Source: Cephalopachus bancanus
Taxonomy: Eukaryota > Chordata > Mammalia > Primates > Tarsiidae
Assembly: GCA_027257055.1 (NCBI GenBank)
Contig: JAPVLO010000276.1
Location: 1,054,001-1,118,000 of the forward strand
Direction: 5' to 3'
Length of the DNA stretch: 64,000 nt
The translations under genes were made by a program, and so were the position numbers. Positions 57,601-64,000 of the stretch are shown here, in pieces; within the stretch, counting starts at the first letter, position 1, and each line of letters begins with the position of its first letter. The notes beneath the pieces are model-generated. The model did not search any database. It had not been told where the DNA came from and saw only the letters and a list, made by a program, of their open reading frames with translations.

Positions 57601-58702
57601 AGCAGACTTGAATTTATCCTATGACCTCGATCAAGCCCCCAGTGGTTTCTGAGATTTGTTCATCTGGAATATACCCCTGTCTCCTGAGACCTTAGGAGAT
57701 TGAGGAACCATGTTTGACCCCCAGCTTGGGGTGGGGTGGGGAAGAGGGTATGGAAGAGAAAAAGTGTTTTCTAAAAAAGCCAAGGACAGCAGAGACTTAA
57801 GCCCAAGCACTAGCAAGCCCCCATCAAGAAAGTCAAGGTCAGAGGGGCAGGTTGAGGGAGGAAAGGCCTCAGGGGAGCAGCGAGGAACCCCAGCAAGGTA
57901 CCTCCTTCTCAGCCTTGGCCTCCTCCACCGTCACGGTGCTGTGGTTCTTGTGCTCCTGGAACATGCAGAGGTAACAGATGCAGGTCTGGTCGGTCTGGCA
58001 GAAGAGCTCCATGGTCTTGCCATGCAGGGGGCACTTGCGGGCCTCGAAGTCCCGGATGGGCTCCAGCAGCTGGTGGTCGCGGAAGGCGGCGCCCTCCAGG
58101 TGGGGTTTGAGGTGCAGCTCGCAGAAGGAGGCCTGGCACACCAGGCAGGACTTGACCGCCTTCTGCTTATTGCCGATGCAGGAGTCACACAGCACCTCCT
58201 CGGAGCCTGGCTTTGACCTCGAGAAGAGGCCCGCATCTCCCCGGGGGTAGCTGTTTCGCCGGCCCTCCCCAGGCTCCACAATGGTCACCGTGGGCTTCCG
58301 GGGCTCCGAGAAGATGGACTTGCGCAGCTCTCCCTTCTCAGCAAAGGTGACGGGCGGCTTCTTGGAGGCCCCCAGGTGGAGGCCTGCATACGGGGACCTC
58401 TTGCCTTCTGCAGAGTCCATGCTGAAGTAGTTGGAGCTCTTGTCATCCACAGACTCGACAAACTGGATGATGGGCCGCCGCCACTCATTGCCCGAGAACA
58501 GGGCGCTCTTTCCCTCCCCTGATTTCAGGGCGCCGCCCAGGTTCTTGCCCTCGGTGGCCTCCCCGCTGTGCCCGTTGGTCTTGGTGTCCTTGCCGTCGAC
58601 CTTGGTGCCATTCTCCAGGGTGCCATTGGGGCCCGAGGGGCTACGGGCATCCCTGGCCTCTGGGCTTGACCCATTGCTCCTGGAGGCATCTGTGGCGTCC
58701 AT
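32648..58702 (-). CDS. TRIM29: TRIM29 (ATDC), tripartite-motif protein without RING; nine coding exons
   Basis: Coding exons on the minus strand: 57902-58702, 48897-48992, 47861-48094, 46399-46597, 43358-43459, 40814-40906, 38660-38758, 35558-35634, 32648-32710. They join in one frame of 587 codons; the human protein has 588. Residues 1-165 are disordered and Ser/Gly-rich. The first B-box uses C172, C175, C186, C189, C194, H197 and nearby His. The second uses C224, H227, C235, D238, C243, C246, H251, H254. A coiled coil covers about 260-350, followed by a conserved linker and a Tyr/Ser/Lys-rich tail ending NEAP. As known for the family, there is no RING and no SPRY domain. TRIM29 is a cytoplasmic scaffold of basal epithelia. 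It is reported to restrain p53, act in the DNA-damage response, and dampen innate signalling through NEMO and STING turnover. All splice sites are GT-AG and no frame is broken, so the gene looks functional. Confidence 0.97.
32711..35557 (-). other. TRIM29: TRIM29 intron 8
   Basis: GTGAGT donor, CTGCAG acceptor. Contains antisense MIR copies at about 33005-33245, 34190-34340 and 35200-35350. The block 34580-34690 has AATTACACACACAATCCC and AAATTAAAGATTCTCTCC, a weak regulatory candidate. No Alu is present. Confidence 0.85.
33005..33245 (-). mobile_element. MIR SINE in TRIM29 intron 8
   Basis: ACCATTTATCCAGCACTTTC, CATTTTATAGTTGAACAAAT, GGCACAGAGAGGCCAGGCAG and CCCAAGGTCACTCAGCTGGT follow the inverted MIR order. 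It is antisense to the plus strand and so sense with the gene. Confidence 0.85.
35558..35634 (-). CDS. TRIM29: TRIM29 coding exon 8
   Basis: The acceptor TTCTCAG is followed by GTTATCCC; the donor CTG is followed by GTGAGT. It completes the split Gly542 and encodes residues 543-567 ([20 protein letters not shown]...). It enters in phase 1 and leaves in phase 0, 77 bases. Confidence 0.95.
35635..38659 (-). other. TRIM29: TRIM29 intron 7
   Basis: GTGAGC donor, TTCTCAG acceptor. It holds an antisense MIR-like patch at about 36080-36250, a G4-capable GGGGAT/GGGGTT tract at 36892-36940, and G tracts near the donor at 38610-38651. No Alu was recognised. Confidence 0.85.
36892..36940 (+). repeat. 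GGGGAT/GGGGTT minisatellite, G-quadruplex-capable
   Basis: Seven or more runs of four or more G separated by AT or TT. The G-rich strand is the plus strand, which is the template strand of TRIM29, so the transcript would be C-rich here. Confidence 0.85.
38660..38758 (-). CDS. TRIM29: TRIM29 coding exon 7
   Basis: Acceptor CTGCCAG, donor AAAG then GTGAGC. It encodes residues 510-541 ([20 protein letters not shown]...SLK) between split Gly509 and Gly542. Its 99 bases with phase 1 on both sides mean it can be skipped without a frameshift. Confidence 0.95.
38920..39440 (+). mobile_element. L2 LINE fragment in TRIM29 intron 6
   Basis: TTAATTGTCTCCCCCAGTGG, CATATCTCGTGCCAGGCACA and GTGCTCATTGTATGACTGG give the L2 3' terminus, with a longer diverged upstream part. 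Plus orientation, antisense to the gene. Confidence 0.72.
39531..39808 (+). mobile_element. Alu SINE of the window's young type
   Basis: Begins CTCACCTCAGCCTGTAATCC (a little 5' truncated), carries GGGTTCGAGACCCGCCTGGG, CTACAATAAATAAAAAAAAT, GCGGTGGCCGGGAGCGGCCA and the GAGACTCCAACTC end with an AATAAT tail. Low divergence. Confidence 0.93.
40814..40906 (-). CDS. TRIM29: TRIM29 coding exon 6
   Basis: Acceptor TTCACAG, donor AAAG then GTAGGC. It encodes residues 479-508 ([20 protein letters not shown]...GTK) between split Gly478 and Gly509. It is 93 bases, phase 1 on both sides, so it is frame-neutral if skipped. Confidence 0.95.
40907..43357 (-). other. TRIM29: TRIM29 intron 5
   Basis: GTAAGG donor, TTCACAG acceptor. 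Contains a long (GT)n microsatellite at 42580-42641 and otherwise unique sequence. Overlapping frames at 42655-43257 are chance frames in G+C-rich DNA. Confidence 0.85.
42580..42641. repeat. (GT)n microsatellite in TRIM29 intron 5
   Basis: About 30 GT units with one TTG interruption near the 3' end. Confidence 0.98.
43358..43459 (-). CDS. TRIM29: TRIM29 coding exon 5
   Basis: Acceptor TTCCTAG, donor AAGG then GTAAGG. It encodes residues 445-477 ([20 protein letters not shown]...TPK) between split Gly444 and Gly478. It is 102 bases, phase 1 on both sides. Confidence 0.95.
43725..44052 (-). mobile_element. Alu SINE, antisense (sense with TRIM29)
   Basis: The target duplication CCATTTCCTATTTG is seen at about 43711-43724 and 44053-44066. 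The copy starts with a T/G-rich tail (TTTTTTGGGGGGGTTGTTTT), then GAGTTGGAGTCTCACTCTGT, and ends at AGCCCGGCC. It is the young type, inverted. Confidence 0.95.
44067..44230 (-). mobile_element. MIR SINE in TRIM29 intron 4
   Basis: GAGACAGATAAGGAGACTGA, GGTTCAGGAGATAAGAGCAG and AACTTGCCCAATGACACTTG follow the inverted MIR order. Confidence 0.75.
46399..46597 (-). CDS. TRIM29: TRIM29 coding exon 4
   Basis: Acceptor TTGGTAG, donor AATG then GTAGGC. It encodes residues 378-443 ([20 protein letters not shown]...RNHMEN) and the first base of Gly444. The region is highly conserved with human and follows the coiled coil. It has 199 bases, phase 0 in and phase 1 out, so skipping it would shift the frame. 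Confidence 0.96.
47030..47380 (+). mobile_element. L2 LINE 3' fragment in TRIM29 intron 3
   Basis: CCCACCTTCAAGACCCAGTT, AAACTCCGCCTCCTTTACAA, CCAGCTGGATTGCAGTTGC and GGACAGAAACCATGTCTTAT match the plus-oriented L2 3' region well. Confidence 0.85.
47575..47810. repeat. Degenerate (GATG/GATA)n tetranucleotide region
   Basis: Long run of GGAT, GATA, GATG and TGAATGAA units with point changes, ending about 50 bases from the exon 3 donor. Confidence 0.9.
47861..48094 (-). CDS. TRIM29: TRIM29 coding exon 3 (coiled coil)
   Basis: Acceptor ACCCAG, donor CTGCAG then GTAACA. It encodes residues 300-377 ([20 protein letters not shown]...SVLFLQ), rich in Glu, Gln, Lys and Arg with heptad-like Leu/Val spacing. 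The 234 bases are phase 0 on both sides. Confidence 0.96.
48095..48896 (-). other. TRIM29: TRIM29 intron 2
   Basis: GTGAGC donor, ACCCAG acceptor, 802 bases. The exon 2 frame stays open about 160 codons into the intron before the first stop (codon at 48417), so a retained intron would give a long, non-conserved extension. No repeat family was recognised. Confidence 0.85.
48897..48992 (-). CDS. TRIM29: TRIM29 coding exon 2 (start of coiled coil)
   Basis: Acceptor CTGCAG, donor AAG then GTGAGC. It encodes residues 268-299 ([20 protein letters not shown]...DRIK), 96 bases in phase 0. It matches the human exon residue for residue as I recall it. Confidence 0.96.
49371..49412. repeat. CAGCCCAG(CT) short minisatellite
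   Basis: Four to five imperfect copies of a CCCAGCTCAG/CCCAAGC unit in intron 1. Confidence 0.8.
52390..52515 (-). mobile_element. MIR SINE fragment
   Basis: ATTACTGAGCATCTACTGTG, TGCCAGGAATTTTCTCCTC and CATTATCCCCATTTTCCAAA follow the inverted MIR order; an Alu then interrupts it. Confidence 0.82.
52519..52775 (+). mobile_element. Alu SINE, older type, in intron 1
   Basis: GGCTGGGCCGCAGTGGCTC to GAGACACTGTCTC plus A tail. The right arm is shortened (CCCAGCTGCTCGGGGCTGTG joins directly). AAAGCCTAGG and AAGGCCTAAAG flank it as a degenerate target duplication. Confidence 0.9.
53826..54005 (+). mobile_element. MER5A-like hAT DNA transposon remnant
   Basis: GGTTCCCAACCTGTCTACGT, ATTAGAATCCCCAAGGAAGA, CTCTTAAAAATACAGACC and a mirrored second half (GGAATCTGTATTTCAGCAAT, CACCAGGTGATTCTGATC) match the MER5A palindromic layout. 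It is non-coding and long inactive. Confidence 0.85.
54075..54240 (+). mobile_element. MIR SINE in intron 1
   Basis: CCAGCTCTGCCACTCTTGAG, TTCTGTGACTTAAGTAAGTC and TCTGAGCCTGTTTCTTCATC follow the sense MIR order. Confidence 0.86.
54835..55075 (+). repeat. Direct repeat copy A in TRIM29 intron 1
   Basis: About 240 bases that recur, diverged, at 56047-56313. Shared words include GAGCTCCTGGCACCTCC, CTGCCCAAGACCCTC, CCTCTTCCAGGGGCAC, TTTTTCTGAAGT and CTTGAGGCAGG. It belongs to no repeat family I can name. Confidence 0.85.
56047..56313 (+). repeat. Direct repeat copy B in TRIM29 intron 1
   Basis: Second copy of the unit at 54835-55075, in the same orientation and about 1.2 kb away. It has an extra segment of roughly 30 bases near 56188 and scattered substitutions. 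The sequence between the copies is not repeated. Confidence 0.85.
56796..57235 (+). mobile_element. Tigger-type (MER8-like) DNA transposon remnant, interrupted
   Basis: ACAGATGGTTCTCAACTGAT, GATTGGTC-like ATTGGTCAAAAATGCCTTT, then after an insert AACACACCTAGCCTCC, AGAACACTTAAGTTAGCCTG and AATAATAAAATGTGGGAG follow a TcMar-Tigger non-autonomous element as I remember it. Removing 56880-57013 restores continuity. The family name is from memory. Confidence 0.7.
56880..57013 (+). mobile_element. Short retroposon inserted in the Tigger remnant (likely 5'-truncated L1 3' end)
   Basis: A 134-base insert between two perfect 11-base copies of AAAATGCCTTT (56869-56879 and 57014-57024). It opens with a G-rich polypurine stretch (GGGGGGGTGAG..., GGGGAGGGAGGGG), followed by about 80 bases that match the insert at 1679-1770 at about 90%, and ends in A-rich sequence with AATAAA-type words. 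A G-rich tract followed by a short A-tailed end is the layout of LINE-1 3' untranslated regions. No RNA polymerase III B box is seen, which argues against a SINE. Confidence 0.75.
57902..58702 (-). CDS. TRIM29: TRIM29 coding exon 1 (N-terminus and both B-boxes)
   Basis: Start ATG at 58700-58702 in context CTGCGATGG (G at +4). It encodes residues 1-267, ending AKAEKE before the donor GTACCT. It holds the Ser/Gly-rich disordered region and two zinc-binding B-boxes. One residue is missing relative to the human protein in the KTNGH segment. The exon is CpG-rich, as expected near a promoter. The start is chosen because it matches the family N-terminus [20 protein letters not shown]. Confidence 0.97.
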
Positions 58703-58995
58703 CGCAGGTCACTTGGCTGGTCTGTTTGGGGCTTGCTGGGGCTCAGGGTGCGTGACCTTTCTGGCGGGCGTCTCCACAGGGAGTGGGGCAGGCAGCCTCA
58801 AGGCCCAGGGACACACCTGTGAGGAGGAGGAGGAGGAGAACGAAGAGGAGGAGGCGTGGAGGGGAGGAGCAGCAGACACAAGCCTGACACAACGGGCCAG
58901 GGAGAAGCAGGCGGTTCCGACAGCCAGCAGAGCAGCTCCTTACAGAGGAAGCCACGCCCTGCACATTCATACCTAACCTGATTTTTAGAAGATGT
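58703..58995 (-). promoter_or_regulatory. TRIM29: TRIM29 5' untranslated region and candidate core promoter
   Basis: The minus strand upstream of the ATG carries a TATA-like CTAAAAAT (58981-58988), then a KLF/GC-type GGGCGTGGC (58951-58959), then a CT-rich leader with CTCCTCCTCCTCCTCCTC at 58818-58836. If the TATA-like word is used, transcription would start near 58955 and give a leader of about 250 bases, in the expected range for TRIM29. Start-site mapping is not possible from sequence alone. Confidence 0.35.
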
Positions 58996-59379
58996 GTTTT
59001 TTTCTCCCCCAGCTTAATTATTTTCCACAACTCAGCAACCAGTTGAGCTGCTTCCATGTGACGCACTTGCCTCTCATCAGGGAGGTGGGAGCCTCTGTTC
59101 TCACAGGTGGGCAGGCTTCACTGAGCTGAGCGGCCCTGGGGCAGAAGGTGAGGTGTCTGCAGGGGCCCAGGGGACACAGGGCTATGATTTGGGTCACACA
59201 AGCCAAACAGCCTTATAATTTGTGGACTTGGATTGCAAAGGAGAGTTTCTCCACCCTGGGACAGTATTGCTCCTCACCTTAAGGGTGGGTGCAGTTTGAT
59301 TTGGATTTTAGGACTCAGAGTGACATGGCTCTTGACTATTGAGCCTCTACTTGCCAACTTCCGGGCACTGTCCTGGATA

Positions 59380-59690
59380 CCTTTCATATCAGGATTTTAA
59401 GAGATGTTCACTGTAATCAGAAGTGTCTGGACGCCGATGGTAAGCTCTCTGAGCACCTCTTGTAATTACAGAAGTCAAACGTGACTTGTATTCACCTCAT
59501 TGAGTATTAAAATTTTAATACTTTTTTCCTTTCTTAAAATGTATATACATTTTTTTATGAGCTCATTTGAGCCTCACTACAACCTGATCAATTGTCCCCT
59601 TTCTAATAGATGAGAAAACGGAGACCCTAAGAAGTTAACTCACTGGCCTAAGTCAAGCGTCAAGCTGCTATTTAACCCGCATCTTTTGAG
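59380..59690 (-). mobile_element. MIR SINE, diverged, upstream of TRIM29
   Basis: GAGCTCATTTGAGCCTCACT, TTTCTAATAGATGAGAAAAC, GGAGACCCTAAGAAGTTAAC and TCACTGGCCTAAGTC follow the inverted MIR order with an AT-rich interruption. Confidence 0.65.
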
Positions 59691-60226
59691 ATTCCAAAGT
59701 CCCTTCTTCAGCTAGGAGCTACCTGAGTATCTCCCCAGACGATAGCTTCTGAAGGTCTCTCCTATCCCAGTGGGCCTAACAAGACAAATATAGGCTTTAG
59801 GTTATCAGAGCAGGACAGAACCTGCACAGATCCAAAGGAAAGAGAAACAGTAATGAGGGGGATCCGAGACATGCCAGGCCCAGTGGTTGGATCCTCAGGG
59901 CCCAAACACTTGACTCTCACCTGTCTCCATGGTTGGCTTGCTGTGTGACTCAGAAAAAAATCTGCCTGCCCTCTCTGAGCCAGGCCACAGGTGATACCAT
60001 CCAGAAAAGACGCCAGGGAAGTGTGGGACTGAGATGATCTCAGAAGGAATTTGTTCAGGTGTGACTGTCATAGCAATACAGGCCTCAGAAAGAAAAGAAA
60101 GAAAACTCCATTGCCTTCCTCTCTCTGATCTCCTGCAGGGACACTGGGAACTCTCAGTTCTTGTAGGTAATGCCTCCCAGTCACCTCTGGGCTATGACTC
60201 ACTTCTCTGGTCCTGGGAAGCCAGCA
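59691..60226. other. Upstream flank, nothing recognised
   Basis: Unique-looking sequence without gene or repeat signals. Confidence 0.4.
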
Positions 60227-60290
60227 CACACACCACCACCACCACCACCACCACCACCACCACCACCACCACCACCACCACCACCACCAA
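60227..60290. repeat. (ACC)n trinucleotide microsatellite
   Basis: About 20 nearly perfect ACC units about 1.5 kb upstream of the TRIM29 start codon. Frames through it give Thr, Pro, His or Gly runs and are artefacts. Confidence 0.97.
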
Positions 60291-60840
60291 GTAAAGGGCT
60301 GTGTGCTCCTTCCAGGTCAGGCTGGATGGGGCAAAACAGACAGCAGAAAAGGCTGATGTGGCAGATTCTTGGCTGAGTGAAGGGGAGTGGGTTTCCCTTC
60401 TTTCCCCTCAAATCCAGATGAAGCTTGGGGAGCCCCCGCCCCTTTGGCTCACTAGGCTGAACAGCTAATCCCTTGCAAAAACAGCCCCTGGGAACAATGG
60501 CAGAGACACGCTTGGCTCACAAAGCAGCCAAGTTTTAAGAGGTGTGTGAGGCGGTGTTGGGGGCGGGGAATGCTGGCTTCACAAAGGGGATTCCTCTCTC
60601 ACCTGAAGTCTCTGTCCTCGGGCACCAAAGGTGCCCCCTCTTGTTTGAACTCACTGGTGAGTTGCCTAAGAGCTCATGGGGTCTTCTGGGGCAGAGAACG
60701 CCTTCTCAAAAAGCCAAGCCCAGTTTCACTGGGCTCCTGCCTGAGGTCTGGAGGGAGGAAAACAGAGGTAAGTTCTGTCCTGGTCTGCAGGATGAGACCA
60801 TGACCTTCCCTCTTTCTCCAATAGTATTCCCTCTTTCTCC
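60291..60840. other. Upstream flank, nothing recognised
   Basis: No gene or named repeat. The segment just before the inverted repeat has a local duplicate CCCTCTTTCTCCAA/CCCTCTTTCTCCAA (60808-60843). Confidence 0.4.
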
Positions 60841-60946
60841 AACTCTTCTTCTCCTTCTTGCCCTCTCTGCTTGTTTCTCCTCATCGCCTATTCTTTCAGG
60901 TGATGAGGAGAAACAAGCAGAGAGGGCAAGAAGGAGCAGAAGAGTT
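60841..60946. repeat. Near-perfect inverted repeat, 49-base arms, 8-base loop
   Basis: The left arm 60841-60889 is CT-rich and the right arm 60898-60946 is GA-rich. Pairing from 60841/60946 inward gives 47 Watson-Crick pairs, one T/C mismatch (60850/60937) and one G-T wobble (60886/60901), with loop ATTCTTTC. It is not a MITE family I recognise. It could form a cruciform in DNA or a hairpin in RNA. Confidence 0.93.
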
Positions 60947-61029
60947 CTGGTTACAGATTCAACATCAATGCTGGGAGCTTCTGCTAGTCCTTAGAGTTCA
61001 TGCAACAATCTTCCCAAAATCTGGGGAGA

Positions 61030-61240
61030 GATTCTGAGCCTTAGGAATAGGCTGACACAGAACAAATACTCAGAAAACATTTGTGGGTGGGTGGATGAAC
61101 AGATGGATGGATGGATGGAAGAAATAAAGGCTAGATTAATATGAATGGAAAATGAATGAATAAATGAATAAGAGATGTGTGGATAATGGATGAGTGGGTG
61201 AAGGGAGGATGCACGGATGGATGGATGATCAGATGGTTGG
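61030..61240. repeat. L2-like tail and (GGAT)n tetranucleotide region
   Basis: AGAACAAATACTCAGAAAAC resembles an L2 terminus and leads into TGGATGGATGGATGG and degenerate TGAATGAA units. Confidence 0.7.
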
Positions 61241-63666
61241 AAAGTTGAATTTTAAAATTCGGAAAAAGAAGAGAGGAAGAAAGAGAAAGTGATAGGTAGG
61301 GAAGAGAGAGGAAAGAGTAGGGAAAGAAGGAGACGGATATGCAGTAAGTCAATGCATGGATTGCAAGGGTGTGCTGACAAAATTTAGCACCTGGCTCTTC
61401 CAGGGTGAAAAGGCACTGGTTTGTAGTGTTTGCCAGTTTCTCCTACCCTGGCTGATCTCTGGCTACCCACGTGAGGAGCACTGGGAAGAGAGCACACAGT
61501 CAGCTCCTGAGCCAGTGTGAGCCCTCTCCAACACACCACTGGAGGATGAGTGGGGTTATCAAGGCTGAATCGATTTAAGCCGGAGGATAGAAAGACAAAT
61601 GCTGGAGAATGCCAGGTTCAAGTGCTTCAAGGCAAATGGGAAAGATGAGGCTTTCCCCCTGACCTAAGCCCACAGTGATTGTTGCATCCCTCAACCCTGT
61701 AACATTCCTGTCTGTCCTACCCAGAAGGTACTTAGCCACCTTATGTTGTTAATTCTTTATTCATCTACACGTTATCTATGGAGTATCCTACCATGGGACC
61801 AGGTCCTAAGTTAGGCACTGATCAGACTGTCGTGAACATGTCCCCGCTCTTGCTGCTGGGGAGTTCACAGTCCAGTGGGAACAGAGACCAGGAAGTAAAG
61901 CATTTGAATTTGGCATGAATGGTGGAAAAGAGAAATATGTGTGAGGGGCTTGAGCTGCCCAGAGGAGGGAGAGCCCAGGGAGTGCTTGAGAGAGATCTGT
62001 CTCTCCAACCAGGCTGAGCACAGCTCGCTTTCCATGCACAAGAAGTGTCCTCCCCAGACAGATAGAAACGGACGTTTAATTCAACTCAACAAATGTTTAT
62101 TCAGCTGAATTCTCAGCCGGTGCTGGTTGACTAGTCTTTTAGTTCTCCTAGGCCAGGGTGCAAAGCCCTTCCTCCCTTGAGAAGCCGCTCCATCCAAAGG
62201 CCTGGTGGAAGGTAGAGTCTCCTGGAGGGAGCGAACAAAGAAACAATTATCCTTCTGGGGCTGGCCAGGCCCTCATCCTGCCATTCCCCCCATACCCTAC
62301 CACCTCCTGGAGCTGAACCAGAAGCCAGGATTCCCACCTCTCTGGTACTGAGGCCTGGGTGGGCTCAAGGACCGCCGATGGAAGGTGGTCACTCCCAGAG
62401 CTCCGCCAGGCCCCTCACTCTGGCTCTGCTCTTCATGGCCACCAAACGGCTTGACTACAAGGTCCTGCCCTTCTCAGCCTCAAATCCTGTTGCACACATT
62501 CCATAAAAGGGCATTTCCTGATGACCTTCAGAGTCTATGTGTCACATGCAAAACTGGCAGAGTCCCCAGAGAACTTCATATTCACCACTGGCTTAGGGGC
62601 CTCTTAATTTTTAAAGGCCTTCAAAGCAAGAGCACCCCCATGAAGCCTCTGAGTCACTCCTCCTCCATTTTATCCTGTTCTCTTTCTGGTCTAGCTTAAG
62701 GACTTCCTGCTGTTTCTCCCTATGCCAGGTGGTGAGAGTTGACTGGCTGCCCTCCCCTACCTCATCCCCTGCAAGGTTTAGAAGGTAGAAAGAGCTGGCA
62801 AGTGTGACTTCCAGAGAAGGGTCCTTGAAGAGCAGGGACGACTTCCACCTTTTCCTGCTAGACTTTCTTAGACCAGGCATGCCCTGCCAGCCAGCCCCAT
62901 GGAGGCCCCTCCTCCCACACCCGCCTGCCAGCCAACCCCAAGCCTCCTCCCAAGCTTCTCTCATGAGACATCTCAAAGCCAGTCCCCTCCTGGCCACCCC
63001 TGATTCAGCGGGTGAAAAAGCCTCCCCCACCCACGGCCTGACCTGGTAACACCTAATTCCATCACCAATCATCTTCAGATGAAAGCGGAAACCCCTTAAA
63101 AGGACAATACTCCTCGGGCTTCCTTGGGATCCCAGGGTAGGTGAAATCCCAGGCTTGGGAGGGAGTGGTCAGCTGGTCCACCCCTCTGCCTCAGGGCAAG
63201 ACTATATCTAGAAAGTCTTTTATATCTCTTTTAAAGAACTATATTCTTTAAAAGATTCAAAAGGAAAAAGATTTTATAGGCTCCCTCAGCCATTCGTTTC
63301 AAGCTTTAGCACTATTGCTGCAGGAAGTTCTTCCCTGAGTCTAACTTAAATACTCTATAAATGAGTATTGTGCAGTTGGAGTTAAGGAACTGAGCCTCTG
63401 GTCCTGCGAAAGATGAGCTGAGAGGTAATTATATCTATGAGGGAAGGCCTAGTCTAGTCTTAATTCCTTCATGGGTCTTTTGACTCCTTGGTAGCTTTGT
63501 CTTCTTTGTGTACTTCTAACTGTAGACACCAGCAAGAAGGCTATGGTGGTTCAAACTTTACAGTAATAATAAAATTTCCAAAGTCTAATTTTCTCATGTC
63601 TGCTATTCTAATACAACAGAGTTTATCCTGAAATTGGAAGGCTGTTGATTATATATTAAAAAGAGC
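61241..63666. other. Upstream flank, nothing recognised
   Basis: A purine-rich patch lies at 61260-61335. Ancient repeat-like words (AACAAATGTTTATTCAGC near 62087; GGGGAGTTCACAGTCCAGTG near 61858) cannot be placed in a family. No gene or RNA gene signal on either strand. Confidence 0.4.
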
Positions 63667-63965
63667 CAAGCGCAGTGGCTCACACCTATAATCCCAGCAC
63701 TTTGGGAGGCCGAGATAAGAGGATTGCCTGAGCCCATTGGTTCAAGACCAGCCTGGCCAACTTGGCGAGACCTCACCTCTATAATAAATCAAAATATTAG
63801 CTGGGCATGGTGGCACATGCCTATCGTTCCAGTTACTTGGAAGACTGAGGCAGAAGGATCGCCTGAGTCCACCAGGTCGAGGCTGCGGTGGCCGTGAGCA
63901 TGCTACTTGCCCTCCAGCCTGGGTGACAGAGGGAGACTCCAACTCAAAAGCAAAAACAAAAAAAA
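63667..63965 (+). mobile_element. Alu SINE, sense
   Basis: AGCGCAGTGGCTCACACC to GAGACTCCAACTC plus an A-rich tail. Full dimer with the window's right-arm form (GGTCGAGGCTGCGGTGGCCG). Confidence 0.93.
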
Positions 63966-64000
63966 CCCCAAGAACTCTCTTGACTGGAAAGTACTGTTTC

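Larger units (their letters stand above)
48993..57901 (-). other. TRIM29: TRIM29 intron 1
   Basis: The largest intron, 8.9 kb, donor GTACCT and acceptor CTGCAG. It holds an Alu (52519-52775), MIR copies (52390-52515, 54075-54240), a MER5A-like element (53826-54005), a Tigger-type element with an inserted retroposon (56796-57235), and a diverged direct repeat (54835-55075 and 56047-56313). First introns often hold regulatory DNA, but nothing decisive is visible. 49590-52380 shows no recognisable repeat or gene. Confidence 0.85.

Noticed and set aside
60034..60294. Frame encoding a long Thr/Pro or His run
   Set aside because: Produced by the (ACC)n microsatellite, not by a gene.
59000..64000. 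Neighbouring genes of the human locus (OAF, POU2F3)
   Set aside because: No exon of either could be recognised in the upstream flank; they probably lie outside the window.

Overview
The window is a piece of a mammalian nuclear genome, almost certainly a non-anthropoid primate. Dimeric Alu SINEs are scattered through it, and dimeric Alus are found only in primates. The Alus do not look like the usual ape/monkey S or Y types or the lemur L type: many share an odd left arm (a G+C-rich GGTTCGAGACCCGCC core) and a right arm ending in GAGACTCCAACTC before the A tail. Two severely truncated LINE-1-like 3' ends also look lineage-specific. Together with a TRIM29 protein that is close to, but clearly not identical with, the human one, this makes a tarsier-type genome my best guess. 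That is an inference, not something the sequence proves.

The only protein-coding gene I can support is TRIM29 (ATDC), complete on the minus strand. Nine coding exons run from the start codon at 58702 to the stop codon at 32648-32650, with GT-AG introns throughout and a single open frame of 587 codons plus stop. Exon 1 carries the disordered N-terminus and both B-boxes. Exons 2-3 carry the coiled coil, exon 4 a conserved linker, and exons 5-9 the C-terminal tail. A polyadenylation signal lies at 31758-31763, and a G+C-rich first exon with a likely promoter lies around 58.7-59.0 kb.

Layout: 1-31.7 kb is intergenic sequence downstream of TRIM29. It holds old L1 3' ends (about 150-440, 2295-3655, 24780-25110), an antisense L1 fragment (22605-23230), an MLT2-like solo LTR (13197-13620), L2 and MIR fragments, about a dozen Alus, microsatellites, and several unique CpG- or homeobox-motif-rich stretches that could be enhancers. 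31.7-59 kb is TRIM29. 59-64 kb is the upstream flank, with a (ACC)n microsatellite, a striking 49-bp-arm inverted repeat at 60841-60946, and an Alu at the right edge.

I found no tRNA, rRNA, CRISPR, operon or other prokaryotic feature, and no second gene. I do not see a convincing new biological system. The observations most worth a second look are the long hairpin at 60.9 kb, the two truncated retroposon tails inserted into recognisable older repeats, the lineage-specific Alu type, two same-site tandem Alu insertions, a diverged direct repeat in TRIM29 intron 1, and the modular frame-neutral exons 5-7 of TRIM29.
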